Positions 47,479 through 56,849 of a stretch of 64,000 nt of DNA are shown here, piece after piece. The notes under the pieces are model-generated. The model saw only the letters and a program-made list of their open reading frames with translations. It had not been told where the DNA came from and ran no database searches. Both the position numbers and the translations under genes were made by a program. The DNA is taken from contig CALVDQ010000006.1 of assembly GCA_944326325.1 (NCBI GenBank), forward strand, positions 1-64,000. The letters run 5' to 3'. Origin of the DNA: an uncultured Bacteroidales bacterium (GTDB taxonomy: Bacteria > Bacteroidota > Bacteroidia > Bacteroidales > UBA932). The number at the start of each line of letters is the position of its first letter. Position 1 is the first letter of the stretch.

Positions 47479-49455
47479 TCAGTTCTGGGCGCCGAGTCCG
47501 GCCTGTACAGGCCAGCCCGGATTCTGGTAGAGAGGCGACGCATTCACGTCCCCGTCGCCGGTAATGAGGAAATGCTGCACTGCAATTGGGTCGAGATAGT
47601 GCGCCATTCTCCACGTGTACCCGTTGTAGACCCTGTTGTTGGACACAATATGGTATGGTGCCAGATAAGTGCCGAAACTTCTCGGCGAGACATTCTGTCC
47701 CTCTATCAGCCCGCCTGGGTTTGCATTGATGAAATCCTCGTTCTGTGCAAGCTCTTCCCAGAGGTTCACCCCAAGCACATGGTAAGGCTCGGCAGGGTCG
47801 ATAAGCTGGTCGAGAGCCCTCCATCTGCGTATATCGGCTCCCCTGAACCCTTCTCCCATCAGTTCGCACCGCCTTTCCCTTCTGATATTGTAAAGCGTGG
47901 CATCCACAAGCTGTCCGGCAGAATATGCACCGAAGTCGGTTTCCGCCTCCCTGGCGACATCGGTATTCGCTATCGTGGTCTGGTAGTCGCCGGCATGGGC
48001 CCTGTCCCTGATGGCCTTCCAATAGCTCTGGGCATCCCCGTCAAGGTTGCCGGTATATTCATAGCACGCCTCGATATAGTTGAGATAGGCTTCCGCGGCC
48101 CTGAAAACGATGAGGCCCACTTCCGATTCGTTACGGTATGACTGGGCTCCGTCGAAATTCAGGCCCTTGCGTATGGCATAGCCTGTGGTGTATTTCATTG
48201 ATGCAGTGGAATGGACCACATTCGGCCACGGCTCGGTGACATACGATTCCGGGCCGCCGCTGGAGTGAAGGTTGGTATCCCCTGGCTTCTTTATGAAAAT
48301 CTCCGCACGGGAATCCCGTCCTTCGGTTATCCGGAGGAGGTCGGCATCGCCAGGATAGTCATCGGAGGCGTAAATCGGCATACCGTCGCTCATGACGAAC
48401 GCATCCACCATGCTCTTTGTAATGCCGAAGCCGCTGTTTGCCGCGGCGGCGAATTCCACTACCGAATTTGTCAGCCCGGCCGCAGCACTGTAGTCCCTCC
48501 AGAGCATGATTTCAGGGTACTGGTCCATGTCCGTGGCCCCGAACATGTCGAAATACGGGTTTGAAGCCTCGGCGGCACTTGACTGGAAGACCCCTGTATT
48601 GCTCGTAAGCTGGTATTTGTCGGCGACGATTTTCGCTTCCTTCATGGCTATGTCGAGGAAATAGGCAATCTCCTCGTCTATGCCGCCGAGAGGGAACTGG
48701 TAGCCCTGGTTGTAATCCTTGGATGCGCCCGGCCAGCCGGGTCCGTCAGGGACAAAGGCCGTTCCCTTGAAATACTTCTCCCAGGTACCCTCGTACAGGG
48801 CCACCCTCGACTTCATCAGATGCGCACAGTCGTCGTCAAGCCTGTTCGACCCGCCTACGGGAGGGGTTTCCGACATATATTCAATGGCCCTGTCCAGGTC
48901 CGCAAGTATGAATCTCGCTACCTCGTTGCGCGGAGAGCGTCTGCTGGCTTCCGTCAGGACTTCGATATCATCGGTGAGAGGCTCCTCGACTATAGGGAAA
49001 TCCCCGAGAGCCTTGAGTTTCTCGAAATAGGCCCAGGCCCTGAAAAAATAGGCTTCCCCGATGTAATGCCTGATACTGGTCTCGTTTCCGGTTATCTCGC
49101 CGGCCTCATAGAGAGGAATGACGAAATCAAGAAAATAGTTGCACCTGTATATGCGCTCGAAGGCATAGGATCCGCCTGTCTGTTCCACTCGCCAGTATCC
49201 GGGAGCGAAAACATTGCTCGGCTCGGCCGAGGCCATGTCATCGGTATGGGCATCGGTCCTCCAGTATCCCCAGGTGCTGCGTTCATGCTCCGGGAACATG
49301 TTGTACAGGTCCGTCGCGTATGCACCCAGATTCTCTTCAGTGGTCAGGTACTGTTCCGGAGACAGGGAGGATTCGGGCTCAAGGTCCAGGAAGGCATTGC
49401 AGGATGTGAACATCAGCACTGCCGGCAGGACATGAATCAATATTCTTTTTTTCAT
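47479..49455 (-). CDS. susD: SusD/RagB-family nutrient-binding lipoprotein
   Basis: SusD proteins form the lid over the SusC transporter and capture substrate. The 658-residue lipoprotein starts at 49455 (MKKRILIHVLPAVLMFTSC, lipobox). The N-terminal segment NAFLDLEPESSLSPEQYLTT is diagnostic, as are IRHYIGEAYFFRAWAYFEKL and the C-terminal NIRRERRCELMGEGFRGADI. It is longer than the 500-600 residues usual for the family. It follows susC by 12 bases. Confidence 0.95.
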   Translation of the reverse strand: MKKRILIHVLPAVLMFTSCNAFLDLEPESSLSPEQYLTTEENLGAYATDLYNMFPEHERSTWGYWRTDAHTDDMASAEPSNVFAPGYWRVEQTGGSYAFERIYRCNYFLDFVIPLYEAGEITGNETSIRHYIGEAYFFRAWAYFEKLKALGDFPIVEEPLTDDIEVLTEASRRSPRNEVARFILADLDRAIEYMSETPPVGGSNRLDDDCAHLMKSRVALYEGTWEKYFKGTAFVPDGPGWPGASKDYNQGYQFPLGGIDEEIAYFLDIAMKEAKIVADKYQLTSNTGVFQSSAAEASNPYFDMFGATDMDQYPEIMLWRDYSAAAGLTNSVVEFAAAANSGFGITKSMVDAFVMSDGMPIYASDDYPGDADLLRITEGRDSRAEIFIKKPGDTNLHSSGGPESYVTEPWPNVVHSTASMKYTTGYAIRKGLNFDGAQSYRNESEVGLIVFRAAEAYLNYIEACYEYTGNLDGDAQSYWKAIRDRAHAGDYQTTIANTDVAREAETDFGAYSAGQLVDATLYNIRRERRCELMGEGFRGADIRRWRALDQLIDPAEPYHVLGVNLWEELAQNEDFINANPGGLIEGQNVSPRSFGTYLAPYHIVSNNRVYNGYTWRMAHYLDPIAVQHFLITGDGDVNASPLYQNPGWPVQAGLGAQN

Positions 49456-49467
49456 AAATGACTTCAA

Positions 49468-52400
49468 TTAAAATGTTACACTTAACCCGACTGAATATGT
49501 CCTGGTCAGCGGATACACATTGCCCAGGTAATTGGCTCCGACAGTTTCAGGGTCGAAAAGTTTCGTCATCCTGGTGATAGTCGCAAGATTTTCACCGGAG
49601 AGATATATCCTGAAATTGGATATCCCTATCTTGGAAGTATATTTCTGCGGTATAGTATAGCCTATCTGGAGATTCTTGAGCCTGCAGTATGCTGCATTCT
49701 GGAGATAACGGCTCTGTCTCTGGGTATTCTTCTGCGTGTTGAAGTACGGCTTAGGATAATATGAGTCGAGATTCAATCCCATAGGATGGTCAGGGTCATC
49801 CCTGAAATAATCCATGTGCTCCTCGAGGCCTATGGACTCCCACTTGCTCTGCCCGGTTATCCCGTAGAAGTACCTGGATCCCTGGTAATAGTCTCTCTTG
49901 CCCACACCCTGCAGGAAGATACGGAGGTCAATGCCTTTCCAGGCCGCGGTAAGGTCGATCCCGAAGTTGTACCGTGGCGTATCATTCCCTATGACAACGA
50001 GGTCTCCATGGTCGTCGACAGTGTTCGCGCCGTTGTTCACGACCCCGTCCCCGTTCACATCCTTATACATTATGTCGCCGGCACCCCAGTCACTTCCGAT
50101 GGAGCTCTGTCCCCCGTTCGGGAGGGTAGCGATATGGTTCCACATCTCCTGTTCGGTCTTCGCTATGCCTATGGTCTCATAGCCCCAGATCTCGCCCACT
50201 TTCTTTCCCGAGTAGTTTATGCCCAGGGAGCCGGAAGGGTTGGAGTATCTTGTGATTGTGGCCTGGGCATCGGAAAGGACAAGGCGCAGCCCGTAATTCA
50301 ATTCCCCGAAGGCTACATCCCGCCACGAGAGCTCGAGTTCCCAGCCTTGTGTCCTGAGGTCGGTGTTGTTGGTGGACGGTACATCCGTACCGAGGATGGC
50401 CGGCAACTCATCTGCGGGCCCCACCATGTCGAGGGTCTGCCTTACAAAGTATTCGAAGGAACCCGTAAGCCTGCCGTTGAACGCCCCGAAATCTATACCG
50501 GCGTTCCAGGACTGTATCCTTTCCCAGGTCAGGAGCATGCTTATAAGGGCCGGAGGCCATGCCCCGTTCGGTCGGAGACCGTCGATAAGCCACTCTCCCG
50601 AGGCGTTGGAAAAGCCCATCGTCTGGTAGGTAGGATACCACGATGTGGTGTTCTGGTTCCCGAGCGAACCATAGGAAGCCCTGAGCTTCAGCATGTCCAC
50701 CCATTTGCTTGCCGGCCTGAAGAAAGGCTCGTTGGCTATGTTCCAGCCCAGCGAGAATGAAGGGAAGAATCCCCACCGGTTCGCCCTCCGGAAGCGGGAA
50801 GAGCCGTCATACCGGAGGTTGACCTCCGCCAGGTACCTTTCCTTGAAATTATAGTTGATCCTGCCGAAAAACCCGACAGTCCTCCACGAACCTCCTCCGC
50901 CGGACACTTCCGGGGAGACAGGCGTACCTTCGAACAGGCCTGAAGAGGTGTCCAGGGTAGGTATGTCCGGGACTATGATGCCTTCCTTCCTGGCCGTCAC
51001 GTCATTGTCATGGTACATTTCCATCTGGAAACCGCCCATGACTTTCAGATAATGCGCATCGGCGAATGTCCTCTCGTAGTCCGTGTATGCATTGACAGTG
51101 ACGAACTCGTTCTTCCCCGCTTCCTCGTAAACGTATGAGTGAGGGTTCCATTCCGTGCCTTCGGTGACCCCGTCCACGCACATCTGGTGAACCGGCAGGG
51201 AGACGGCCTTGTTGAAATAGTCGCGGTGACGGTAGTTCACGTCCCCTATTATGCGCCAGCCCGGCAGTGGATTGAGCTCGACGTTGAACTGCTGCACGAA
51301 AGTGGTATTGTTTATCTTCGTCTGCCCGCCTTCGATATACTGCAGTGCCGTGTCGTTGAAAAGGTAGCCGTTCGGGTCATACATTGGGCTCACGGGCCAC
51401 AGGTAGCGGGCGAAGTTCTGGAACGAACCGTCCGTCATGGCCGTAGGCTGGTGGTACCATTCCCTCATGTACCTGGCACTGTAGCCCACCTTCAGGAACT
51501 TGTAAGGGGTCGCCTGCACCTTGCCGAAGACATTGAGGCGCTGCAGGCCGTCGAGATTCCAGTTCAGGGTACCGTTCTCATCGACATAGTTGGCGGATAC
51601 ATAGTAGTTCACGGCATCCGTACCCCCGCTTATGCTCAGGTTGTGCTCCTGGGCCGTCGTAAGATTGTTGAAGAAGAAGTCGTAGCAGTCGACATTGTCG
51701 TTTCCCTCGGTGTATGCCGTTCCCCACTGGCCGTTTTCGGCAGGGATGGTATTGTAGGAAATCTTGCCGTCCATATAGTCCTTTATCCTCTGGAGTCTCT
51801 CGGGACTGATGTCGTCCCCGAGGCCGGAATTGTTCGATGCCGTATTGAAATACAGCGCCCATGAATATGAATCGGCGACATCCGGCATGTTGATAGGAGA
51901 CTTGAACCGGAAATTGTTGTTATAATTCACGGAAGCCTTGCCTTTCTTTCCCGATTTCGTCGTCACCAGGATGACCCCGAACGGGGCGCGGGAACCGTAG
52001 ATGGACGATGCCGCGGCGTCTTTCAGCACCGAGATGCTCTCTATGTCCTGGGCATTGAGGTTCGTGAGGTCGCCTTCCATCCCGTCTATGAGGACGAGGA
52101 CAGAGCCGGAAGAGCCTTCTCCGATGGTGGCAAGTCCCCTGAGCTGCACGGACGGGCCGTTGTTGTACAGCTGCCCGCTGTTCTGCGTGATGGTAAGGCC
52201 GGGGATCTGGCCCTGGAGGGCGAGTACCGGGTTATGTACAGGGACGGAAGCGATGGCCTCGTCGTCAAGGGTGCTGACCGCACCCGTCAGGTTCACCTTC
52301 TTCTGTGTGGCGAACCCGACGACCACGACTTCGTCGAGAAGCTCGCTGTCCTCTTCCATGGTGACATCGACTACGGCACCGGTAACTTTGACGGTAACGG

Positions 52401-52641
52401 TACGGTAACCGAGCAGGGAAAATTCGAGTTCCGCATCTGCCGTAACACTCTGGAGGACGTAACGGCCGTCAAGGTCAGTAGTCGCTCCCATCGGTACGGG
52501 GCTTTCCGGTACGGTCACCACCACTCCGACAAGAGGCTCTCCGCTCTTGTCAGTCACCGTGCCCGATACGGAGTCCTGAGCCAGAGACGTTGCCGCGGTA
52601 CCGCCCCACAGCAAAAAAATAAATGCTAGTAACTTTTTCAT
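49468..52641 (-). CDS. susC: SusC/RagA-family TonB-linked outer-membrane transporter
   Basis: The transporter of a SusCD pair, 1057 residues. After the signal peptide (to about residue 22, TSLAQD) come the carboxypeptidase-like domain (GTVTDKSGEPLVGVVVTVPE), the plug with LDEVVVVGFATQKKVNLTGA and SISVLKDAAASSIYGSRAPF, and a 22-strand barrel ending in YSVGLSVTF. The SusC signature GYRTVTVKVTG-to-DEVVVVG spacing is normal. It imports glycan fragments bound by the SusD encoded next to it. It lies downstream of the permease gene, separated by a palindrome-containing 57-base gap. Confidence 0.96.
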   Translation of the reverse strand: MKKLLAFIFLLWGGTAATSLAQDSVSGTVTDKSGEPLVGVVVTVPESPVPMGATTDLDGRYVLQSVTADAELEFSLLGYRTVTVKVTGAVVDVTMEEDSELLDEVVVVGFATQKKVNLTGAVSTLDDEAIASVPVHNPVLALQGQIPGLTITQNSGQLYNNGPSVQLRGLATIGEGSSGSVLVLIDGMEGDLTNLNAQDIESISVLKDAAASSIYGSRAPFGVILVTTKSGKKGKASVNYNNNFRFKSPINMPDVADSYSWALYFNTASNNSGLGDDISPERLQRIKDYMDGKISYNTIPAENGQWGTAYTEGNDNVDCYDFFFNNLTTAQEHNLSISGGTDAVNYYVSANYVDENGTLNWNLDGLQRLNVFGKVQATPYKFLKVGYSARYMREWYHQPTAMTDGSFQNFARYLWPVSPMYDPNGYLFNDTALQYIEGGQTKINNTTFVQQFNVELNPLPGWRIIGDVNYRHRDYFNKAVSLPVHQMCVDGVTEGTEWNPHSYVYEEAGKNEFVTVNAYTDYERTFADAHYLKVMGGFQMEMYHDNDVTARKEGIIVPDIPTLDTSSGLFEGTPVSPEVSGGGGSWRTVGFFGRINYNFKERYLAEVNLRYDGSSRFRRANRWGFFPSFSLGWNIANEPFFRPASKWVDMLKLRASYGSLGNQNTTSWYPTYQTMGFSNASGEWLIDGLRPNGAWPPALISMLLTWERIQSWNAGIDFGAFNGRLTGSFEYFVRQTLDMVGPADELPAILGTDVPSTNNTDLRTQGWELELSWRDVAFGELNYGLRLVLSDAQATITRYSNPSGSLGINYSGKKVGEIWGYETIGIAKTEQEMWNHIATLPNGGQSSIGSDWGAGDIMYKDVNGDGVVNNGANTVDDHGDLVVIGNDTPRYNFGIDLTAAWKGIDLRIFLQGVGKRDYYQGSRYFYGITGQSKWESIGLEEHMDYFRDDPDHPMGLNLDSYYPKPYFNTQKNTQRQSRYLQNAAYCRLKNLQIGYTIPQKYTSKIGISNFRIYLSGENLATITRMTKLFDPETVGANYLGNVYPLTRTYSVGLSVTF

Positions 52642-52679
52642 GATTATGTTGGTTGACAGTTTGTCGTTAATGATAGGGT

Positions 52680-52693
52680 TGCCAGGCCTGGCA
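52680..52693. repeat. Perfect palindrome in the permease-susC gap
   Basis: TGCCAGGCCTGGCA is a perfect 14-bp palindrome, extended imperfectly by GTT/AAC on the outside. It lies 39 bases before the susC start and 6 bases after the permease stop. No T run follows on either strand. It could be a processing site or an operator giving susC separate control. Confidence 0.45.
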
Positions 52694-52698
52694 CAACG

Positions 52699-53721
52699 TC
52701 AGTTTCCCCCTGAAATTATAATCGAGGCCAGGCCTGCAATGAAGAAGACGAACATCAGGAAAAGCAGGATGCCGGTCTTCCGGTCTGCCCCCTTGAATTC
52801 CTTCCAGATGAACACGCCCCAGACGGCGGCAACCATTGGCGCACCCTGGCCGAGGGCGTAGGAGATGGCAGCCCCGGCCTGTCCGGAGGCGATGTAGCTG
52901 AATGCGGTGCCCAGGCACCAGACGGCACCTCCGAGCATACCTGTCAGGTGAGTGGACAGGCTACCGGAGAAATATTCCCGGTAATGGACCCTTCCTCCTG
53001 TAAAAGGATACCTCATCACAAGGGTGTTGAAGACAAGATTGCTCAGGAGGACACCTATGGAAAAGACGAAGATGGCCGTATACGGGGTAAGCATCCCCGG
53101 GGCGGGATTCTCGAAATTCTCCAGGTCCATCGCCCTGGCGACAAAGCGGTAGAAGAAAGACATCAGGACGCCTGCGGCGACAGCGAGGGCAAGCCCCTTG
53201 GCGTTCTGTCCGCCGGGTGTCCGGCTGCCGGAGCCGGTTTTCACGGTCCTTGCGGACGCTATGCCGTTGCAGATGATGGCGATGACAATGAGAGCAACGC
53301 CGATGAAAAGTATCACGGGATTCCCTTTCGGTGCACCGATATAGTTGATTATGACCCCGAGGACAAGCGAGAGCCCCACCCCGAGAGGGAAGGCTACGGA
53401 AAGCCCTGCAATGGAAGTCGAGGCAGAGAGAAGGATATTGGCCGCATTGAAGATGACCCCGCCGAGGGCCACACTCAGGAGGCAGCCGGCGTCAGCCTGC
53501 CGCAAATCCTCCACGAAAGGCCTCCCTCCGTCACCGAAGCTGCCCATCGTGAAGCATATCAGGAGCGAGAATATCACCATCCCGATGACATAATCCCAGT
53601 AGAAGAGCTCGTAGCGCCAGTTCCTGGCAGCAAGCTTCTGGGTATTCCCCCACGAACCCCAGCACAGCATCGTGATGAAACAGAACACCACGGCCAAAGC
53701 GTAACTTTTGACAATGAACAT
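52699..53721 (-). CDS. Ureide-permease/ribose-type inner-membrane transporter
   Basis: A 340-residue membrane protein with about 10 hydrophobic spans in two halves of five, as in the DMT superfamily. The opening ALAVVFCFITMLCWGSWGNT and the segment ISYALGQGAPMVAAVWGVF are typical of the GRP/ureide-permease branch. In Bacteroides, a transporter of this type accompanies ribokinase in ribose-utilisation loci, which is also the arrangement here (82 bases after the ribokinase stop). It would carry ribose or nucleosides from the periplasm to the cytoplasm. Confidence 0.78.
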   Translation of the reverse strand: MFIVKSYALAVVFCFITMLCWGSWGNTQKLAARNWRYELFYWDYVIGMVIFSLLICFTMGSFGDGGRPFVEDLRQADAGCLLSVALGGVIFNAANILLSASTSIAGLSVAFPLGVGLSLVLGVIINYIGAPKGNPVILFIGVALIVIAIICNGIASARTVKTGSGSRTPGGQNAKGLALAVAAGVLMSFFYRFVARAMDLENFENPAPGMLTPYTAIFVFSIGVLLSNLVFNTLVMRYPFTGGRVHYREYFSGSLSTHLTGMLGGAVWCLGTAFSYIASGQAGAAISYALGQGAPMVAAVWGVFIWKEFKGADRKTGILLFLMFVFFIAGLASIIISGGN

Positions 53722-53803
53722 ATTACAGTTATTAATTTAGCAGTTATAATCCATATCCAGGACCTGTCATGCCCGGGAGGCATGCAGGCCGTCATTCCCG
53801 TTT

Positions 53804-54721
53804 TCAGGCAATCGCATTGACCTCGGCCCTGAAAGGGATGGAATCCAAAGCCCCGATCCTGGTGACTGACAGGGATGAAGCAGCCGTGGCGAACCTCACC
53901 GACTCCGCGATGCCCCTGCCCTCGGACAAGGCTACGCACAACGCACCGCAGAACGTGTCCCCGGCAGCGGTAGTATCCACCGCATCGACCTTCCTGGCCG
54001 GGACCAGCTCGACAGACCCGTCACCGCAGACCAGTGACCCTTTGGAACCGAGGGTCACTATCACCGACCTCGCCCCCCTTGACCTCAACCGGAGCGCAGC
54101 CGTATGGGCCGAATCCACACTGTCCGCGCAGATGCCTGTCAGCAGAGAGATTTCCGTCTCGTTCGGTATTATTAGGGAGACATACCTGTAAAGTTCCTCC
54201 GGCAGGCTCTTCCCGCAGGCAGGGGCAGGATTCAGGACCACATAGACCCCGGCACCGTATGCTATCCTCGCAGCCTCGACCACGGCATCGAGCGGGATTT
54301 CAAGCTGCAGGAGCAGGATAGAGGATGCAGCGATCACAGGAGCGAGGTCGCGCATGTCCTGTACAGTGACGTCGGCGTTGGCACCGGACGCCACGACTAT
54401 CGAATTCTCGGCAGAGGCGTCCACCGTGATGAGGGCGACGCCGGAAGGGCGGCCGGAATACAGGATCCCGGAAATGTCCAGGCCCTCCGACCTGTATTTC
54501 GCCAGGGACATTTCCCCGAAGGAGTCCCTGCCGACCTTGCAGACAAAGGACACATCACCGCCGAGCCTCTTGGCCGCGATGGCCTGGTTTGCTCCCTTGC
54601 CTCCATATCCCATGCTGAAGGAGCCGCCCAGTACGGTCTCTCCAGGAGACGGCAGCTTGTGAGCCTTTACGGTCATGTCCGTATTGCTGCTGCCTATGAC
54701 TAAAATCCTTTTTGGTTTCAT
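53804..54721 (-). CDS. rbsK: Ribokinase (PfkB family)
   Basis: Ribokinase phosphorylates D-ribose to ribose 5-phosphate. The 305-residue protein has IGSSNTDMTVKAHKLPSPGE at the start, the sugar-binding motif GGKGANQA at residues 40-47, and the ATP/anion-hole motif DTTAAGDTFCGA with catalytic D255. Length and motifs are those of true ribokinases rather than fructokinases. It is the first gene of the minus-strand operon, preceded by a -7 box and a candidate operator shared with the divergent LacI-type gene. Confidence 0.93.
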   Translation of the reverse strand: MKPKRILVIGSSNTDMTVKAHKLPSPGETVLGGSFSMGYGGKGANQAIAAKRLGGDVSFVCKVGRDSFGEMSLAKYRSEGLDISGILYSGRPSGVALITVDASAENSIVVASGANADVTVQDMRDLAPVIAASSILLLQLEIPLDAVVEAARIAYGAGVYVVLNPAPACGKSLPEELYRYVSLIIPNETEISLLTGICADSVDSAHTAALRLRSRGARSVIVTLGSKGSLVCGDGSVELVPARKVDAVDTTAAGDTFCGALCVALSEGRGIAESVRFATAASSLSVTRIGALDSIPFRAEVNAIA

Positions 54722-54759
54722 TTCTGGATCTATGGTTATACTTCAGTGTTATTCTTGCA

Positions 54760-54767
54760 CAAACTTA
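54760..54767 (-). promoter_or_regulatory. Predicted -7 promoter box of the ribokinase operon
   Basis: On the minus strand TAAGTTTG, a match to TAnnTTTG, 39 bases before the ribokinase ATG at 54721. No clear -33 at the usual distance. Confidence 0.5.
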
Positions 54768-54844
54768 TCCAATAAAATTTAATAAACTCATATATCCAAA
54801 AAGAAATTTTCACTTTTTTGCATACATTTTAGCGAAACTTTTCA

Positions 54845-54852
54845 TAATTTTG
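54845..54852 (+). promoter_or_regulatory. Predicted -7 promoter box of the LacI-type gene
   Basis: TAATTTTG fits TAnnTTTG. A TTTG ending at 54820 lies 24 bases upstream, a little far for -33. The start site would be near 54859, giving a leader of about 18 bases. Confidence 0.5.
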
Positions 54853-54876
54853 TGCAACACTGAAAATCCGGCAGAC

Positions 54877-55890
54877 ATGAAGACCACATTAGACACAATA
54901 GCCAGGAATACGGGATTTTCCAAATCCACAATTTCAAGAGTATTAAACAATAAGGCATATTCAAGCCGAATCTCGAAAGAGACTGTGGACATAATTCTCG
55001 ACGAAGCCGAGCGGTGCGGCTATACCCCGAATCTCGTTGCAAAAAATTTGCGCAAGAATCACACACAGACAATAGGGCTTCTCGTCCCTTCCCTGTCCAA
55101 TCCGTATTTCGCGGAAATAGCGAGCGTGATCATTTCCGAGGCCCAGAAATGCGGATATACCACCCTCGTGTCCGACACCAAGGAAGACGAGGAACTGCAG
55201 AACTCCTCCATCACCACGCTTATCTCACGTCCGGTAGACGGGATCATCATCGTCCCGTGCGGGAACGACCCCGCATATCTGGAGCAGACGAACAACCAGT
55301 GCGTTCCGGTGATACTGGTAGACAGGTATTACGAGAACTCTCCTCTTCCGTACGTCGTCACGAACAATTTCCAGGGAGGCTGCCTTGCGACTTCCCTGCT
55401 TATAAGGAACGGGCACCGCGACATCGCCTGTATCCAGGGACCTCCGACAGCCACTCCCAATAAAAAGAGGATAGAAGGTTACCTGAGTGTCCTGAAAGAA
55501 AACGGTCTTGAAGACAGGGCGACAATCGTCGGGAACGAGTTCTCCGTACAGAACGGGTATCTCGAGACGAAACTTCTGCTCAACAATGAAAAAAGGCCTA
55601 CGGCAATCTTCGCCCTGAGCAACACCATAGGCCTGGGCGCAATAAGAGCCATCAGGGAAGCCCGGATGAAAATCCCTGATGACATATCACTTGTATCGTA
55701 TGACAACAATATGTATCTCGATTATCTCGAGCCGTCCATAACCCGTATCGGGCAGATGGTCGACGAGATGGGCAAGATGGCGGTGAAGCTCCTGCACGAG
55801 AGCATATCCGGCCACAAGGAGATCCGTTCGCAGATAGAGCTGTCGCCTGAAATGATCCTCCGCGAATCCGTGGCCCCGTTGATGCGTTGA
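54877..55890 (+). CDS. LacI-family transcriptional regulator
   Basis: A 337-residue repressor. The start at 54877 places the helix-turn-helix at the N-terminus (TLDTIARNTGFSKSTISRVL), followed by the hinge (PNLVAKNLRKNHT) and a periplasmic-binding-protein-like ligand domain (TIGLLVPSLSNPYFAEIASV, DGIIIVPCGND, VPVILVDRYYEN). An upstream in-frame extension to 54712 covers the promoter and is not coding. Genes of this type commonly respond to the sugar handled by the neighbouring operon, here probably ribose or a derivative. It probably binds the paired half-sites in the intergenic region and controls both itself and the 20-kb operon. Confidence 0.9.
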   Translation: MKTTLDTIARNTGFSKSTISRVLNNKAYSSRISKETVDIILDEAERCGYTPNLVAKNLRKNHTQTIGLLVPSLSNPYFAEIASVIISEAQKCGYTTLVSDTKEDEELQNSSITTLISRPVDGIIIVPCGNDPAYLEQTNNQCVPVILVDRYYENSPLPYVVTNNFQGGCLATSLLIRNGHRDIACIQGPPTATPNKKRIEGYLSVLKENGLEDRATIVGNEFSVQNGYLETKLLLNNEKRPTAIFALSNTIGLGAIRAIREARMKIPDDISLVSYDNNMYLDYLEPSITRIGQMVDEMGKMAVKLLHESISGHKEIRSQIELSPEMILRESVAPLMR

Positions 55891-55897
55891 GACATCC

Positions 55898-56743
55898 TTA
55901 CTGTTTGCGGAGGAAACACTCTATCGTGTTCTCCATCAGGCAGCAGATGGTCATCGGGCCTACCCCTCCCGGCACCGGTGTAATGACTGAGGCTTTCGGC
56001 TCTACCGCAGCGAAATCAACGTCACCGCAGAGTTTTCCGGTTTCAGGATCCCGGTTAACTCCGACATCTATGACCACAGTCCCGTCGGAAACCATTTCTG
56101 CCGTGACAAAACGGGGCCGGCCTATAGCCACGACAAGTATATCCGCTTCACGGGTCACTTCCGGAAGGTTTCGGGTACGGCTGTGGGCTATGGTGACCGT
56201 CGCGTTCTCATCCAGCAGAAGCTTCGCCACCGGCAGTCCGACAATATTGCTGCGGCCTATCACTACAGCCCGCTTGCCCTTGATCTCCACTCCGGCGAAC
56301 TTCAGCATCTTGATGATCCCTTTCGGCGTACATGGCAGGGTACATGACTGTTTCTGCCAGAGTGCCGCCACGTTAAGAGGATGGAAGCCGTCCACATCCT
56401 TACTTTTGTCTATGGACTCGATGACCTTAGCCTCGGAAATATGTCCGGGCAGCGGCAGCTGTACCAGTATTCCGTCCACTGATTCATCTTCATTAAGCTT
56501 TTGTATCAGTTCCAGAAGCTCTTCCTCGGAAATCGTATCAGGCTTCAGGACAGTGGTATTCCGTATTCCGACAAATTCCGAAGCTTTCGCCTTTCCTTTC
56601 ACGTACGAAGCACTTGCCGGGTCGTCCCCAACCAATATCACCACAAGATGAGGCACTCTCCCGTATTTTTCAGGGAATGTCGACACTTCCTGCCTCATGT
56701 CTTCTTTCAGTCTGGCTGAAAGATCCTTTCCGCTTATTACCAT
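55898..56743 (-). CDS. folD: FolD: methylenetetrahydrofolate dehydrogenase/cyclohydrolase
   Basis: FolD interconverts 5,10-methylene- and 10-formyl-tetrahydrofolate for one-carbon metabolism. The 281-residue cytoplasmic protein has SASYVKGKAKA with Tyr47 and catalytic Lys51, DGILVQLPLPGHI, the nucleotide-binding loop VVIGRSNIVGLPVAKLL, and the C-terminal VITPVPGGVGPMT. AGGAGG lies four bases before the ATG. It is a housekeeping gene, convergent with the LacI-type gene (7-base gap) and downstream of the second polysaccharide locus, probably with its own promoter. Confidence 0.97.
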   Translation of the reverse strand: MVISGKDLSARLKEDMRQEVSTFPEKYGRVPHLVVILVGDDPASASYVKGKAKASEFVGIRNTTVLKPDTISEEELLELIQKLNEDESVDGILVQLPLPGHISEAKVIESIDKSKDVDGFHPLNVAALWQKQSCTLPCTPKGIIKMLKFAGVEIKGKRAVVIGRSNIVGLPVAKLLLDENATVTIAHSRTRNLPEVTREADILVVAIGRPRFVTAEMVSDGTVVIDVGVNRDPETGKLCGDVDFAAVEPKASVITPVPGGVGPMTICCLMENTIECFLRKQ

Positions 56744-56849
56744 ATTTCCTCCTTTATACTTAATGTTCCGCCTATTGTTTCCAAATAAGGATTGCGGCTA
56801 TCCGATGCCGCGTATGGAATACAGACAGAAATACGAAGGTACTAATTTT

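Larger units (their letters stand above)
54742..54864. promoter_or_regulatory. Paired inverted half-sites at the divergent ribokinase/LacI promoters
   Basis: The right arm, TTTGTGCAACACTGAA (54849-54864), is matched in reverse complement by the left arm TTCAGTGTT-ATTC-TTGCACAAA (54742-54763), which has a few extra central bases. Each arm overlaps and follows the -7 box of its own promoter, so a bound repressor would block both start sites. The sequence TTGTGCAA in each arm is itself nearly palindromic, as expected of a LacI-family operator. Confidence 0.5.

Noticed and set aside
54712..54876. N-terminal extension of the LacI-type regulator
   Set aside because: It spans both predicted promoters, and the helix-turn-helix normally starts right at the N-terminus, as it does from 54877.
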